Shown here: positions 31,231-31,527 of the stretch, piece after piece | Position numbering within the stretch: position 1 is the first letter of the stretch | How the letters are laid out: every line of letters begins with the position of its first letter | Assembly: GCA_041287365.1 (NCBI GenBank) | Contig: JBEULL010000028.1 | Coordinates: 1 to 31,527 of the forward strand | Reading direction: 5' to 3' | Source of the DNA: JAQVIJ01 sp041287365 | GTDB lineage: Bacteria; Desulfobacterota; Dissulfuribacteria; Dissulfuribacterales; DYLC01 | DNA length: 31,527 nt | Position numbers and translations under genes: made by a program | The notes under the pieces: generated by a model | Seen by the model: only the letters and a program-made list of their open reading frames with translations | What the model was told of the DNA's origin: nothing | The model's database searches: none

Positions 31231-31396
31231 ATGCAGACAGCCTCAAAGCCATACCATTATACTGTAGAAGATTGGCAACAGTGGAAAGGCAAATGGGAAC
31301 TCTTAGAGGGCCTTGCCATCGCAAGGAAGATATGTCAAACAAGGGAATGTTACAGACGAAACCTTCATCTTTGAAGCAAGTGCAGGCCTGAGTTAA
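31231..31396 (+). pseudogene. Collapsed Uma2/DUF820-family endonuclease remnant
   Basis: The N-terminal piece from ATG 31231 reads MQTASKPYHYTVEDWQQWKG then KWELLEGLAI, the Y-T-V-E-D-W...W-E-L-x-E-G opening of the Uma2 (DUF820) family. About 31325 the frame changes to give GRYVKQGNVTDETFIFEASA then GLS and a stop, which matches the C-terminal end of the same family. The 100 or so residues between, with the catalytic core, are missing. This is an internal deletion plus frameshift, so the gene is dead. Family assignment rests on both ends fitting. Confidence 0.6.
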
Positions 31397-31434
31397 ATTT
31401 TAAACAGATCCGGTTTAACAAGTAGCGGAAATGG

Positions 31435-31466
31435 CATAAAATATGCTTAACATAAAATATGCTTAA
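31435..31466 (+). repeat. Two tandem copies of a 16-bp AT-rich unit
   Basis: CATAAAATATGCTTAA occurs twice without a gap (31435-31450 and 31451-31466), followed by a partial third start (CATTAAAGC). It overlaps the -35 region of the promoter at 31463, and each unit repeats the TTAACA hexamer at its junction. Confidence 0.85.
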
Positions 31467-31491
31467 CATTAAAGCAACAAATTGGTATAAA
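31463..31491 (+). promoter_or_regulatory. Sigma-70-type promoter reading out of the window
   Basis: TTAACA (31463-31468) and TATAAA (31486-31491) are 17 bases apart; each matches consensus at five of six positions. It points to the right, so it should drive a gene beyond the end. An inverted repeat TTAAAC/GTTTAA at 31400-31418 lies upstream and could be a regulator site. Confidence 0.55.
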
Positions 31492-31527
31492 ATAGGCACA
31501 GCAAGCCATAATCGCCGATATGGGCGC

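Overview
The window reads as a chromosomal segment of a Gram-negative bacterium of the former Deltaproteobacteria (Desulfobacterota-like). The reasons are the futalosine-type menaquinone operon, a complete run of MSH-type pilus assembly genes with an outer-membrane secretin, a Lol permease next to lysS, lipoproteins with clear lipoboxes, and a sigma-54-like pilin promoter. This placement is inferred from gene content and order; no rRNA gene is present to test it. Several genes start at TTG or GTG.

Left part (1-11 kb), mostly minus strand: the start of one type IV prepilin and a complete second prepilin with a sigma-54-like promoter; a 141-bp palindromic repeat; a SlyD-like FKBP isomerase with a cysteine-rich tail (plus strand); then a minus-strand series lysS, a decayed nuclease remnant, a LolC/E permease, a DUF721/DciA protein, a chemoreceptor, def, a PD-(D/E)XK-like protein, fmt and rsmB. 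def, fmt and rsmB form the usual translation-maturation set; the chemoreceptor is coupled to def by a 4-base overlap.

Middle part (11-14.3 kb): a uracil-DNA-glycosylase-like protein divergent from lysS, tRNA-Ala(CGC), a second inverted copy of the palindromic repeat, a small membrane protein, and an HD-GYP protein whose AT-rich first two thirds differ sharply in composition from its HD-GYP end.

Menaquinone operon (14.3-22 kb), plus strand: an OB-fold lipoprotein, a second SlyD-like FKBP, mqnE, mqnC, mqnX, mqnA, menG/ubiE, rnhA and aat, joined by 4-base overlaps or gaps of a few bases. mqnB and mqnD are not in the window.

Pilus operon (22-31.2 kb), plus strand: mshE (extension ATPase with two MshEN c-di-GMP-type motifs), mshG, mshM, a PilM/PilN-like fusion, a PilO-like and a PilP/MshK-like protein, the secretin mshL, and the TPR protein mshN. 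It is followed by a collapsed Uma2-family remnant, a 16-bp tandem repeat and a good sigma-70-like promoter firing out of the window.

The points most worth a second look are the inverted pair of MITE-like elements, the nuclease-like gene and chemoreceptor built into the def-fmt-rsmB operon, the mosaic HD-GYP gene, and the glycosylase relative with an eroded catalytic motif. I found no CRISPR array, no intact transposase gene, and no gene cluster that I could defend as a wholly new system.
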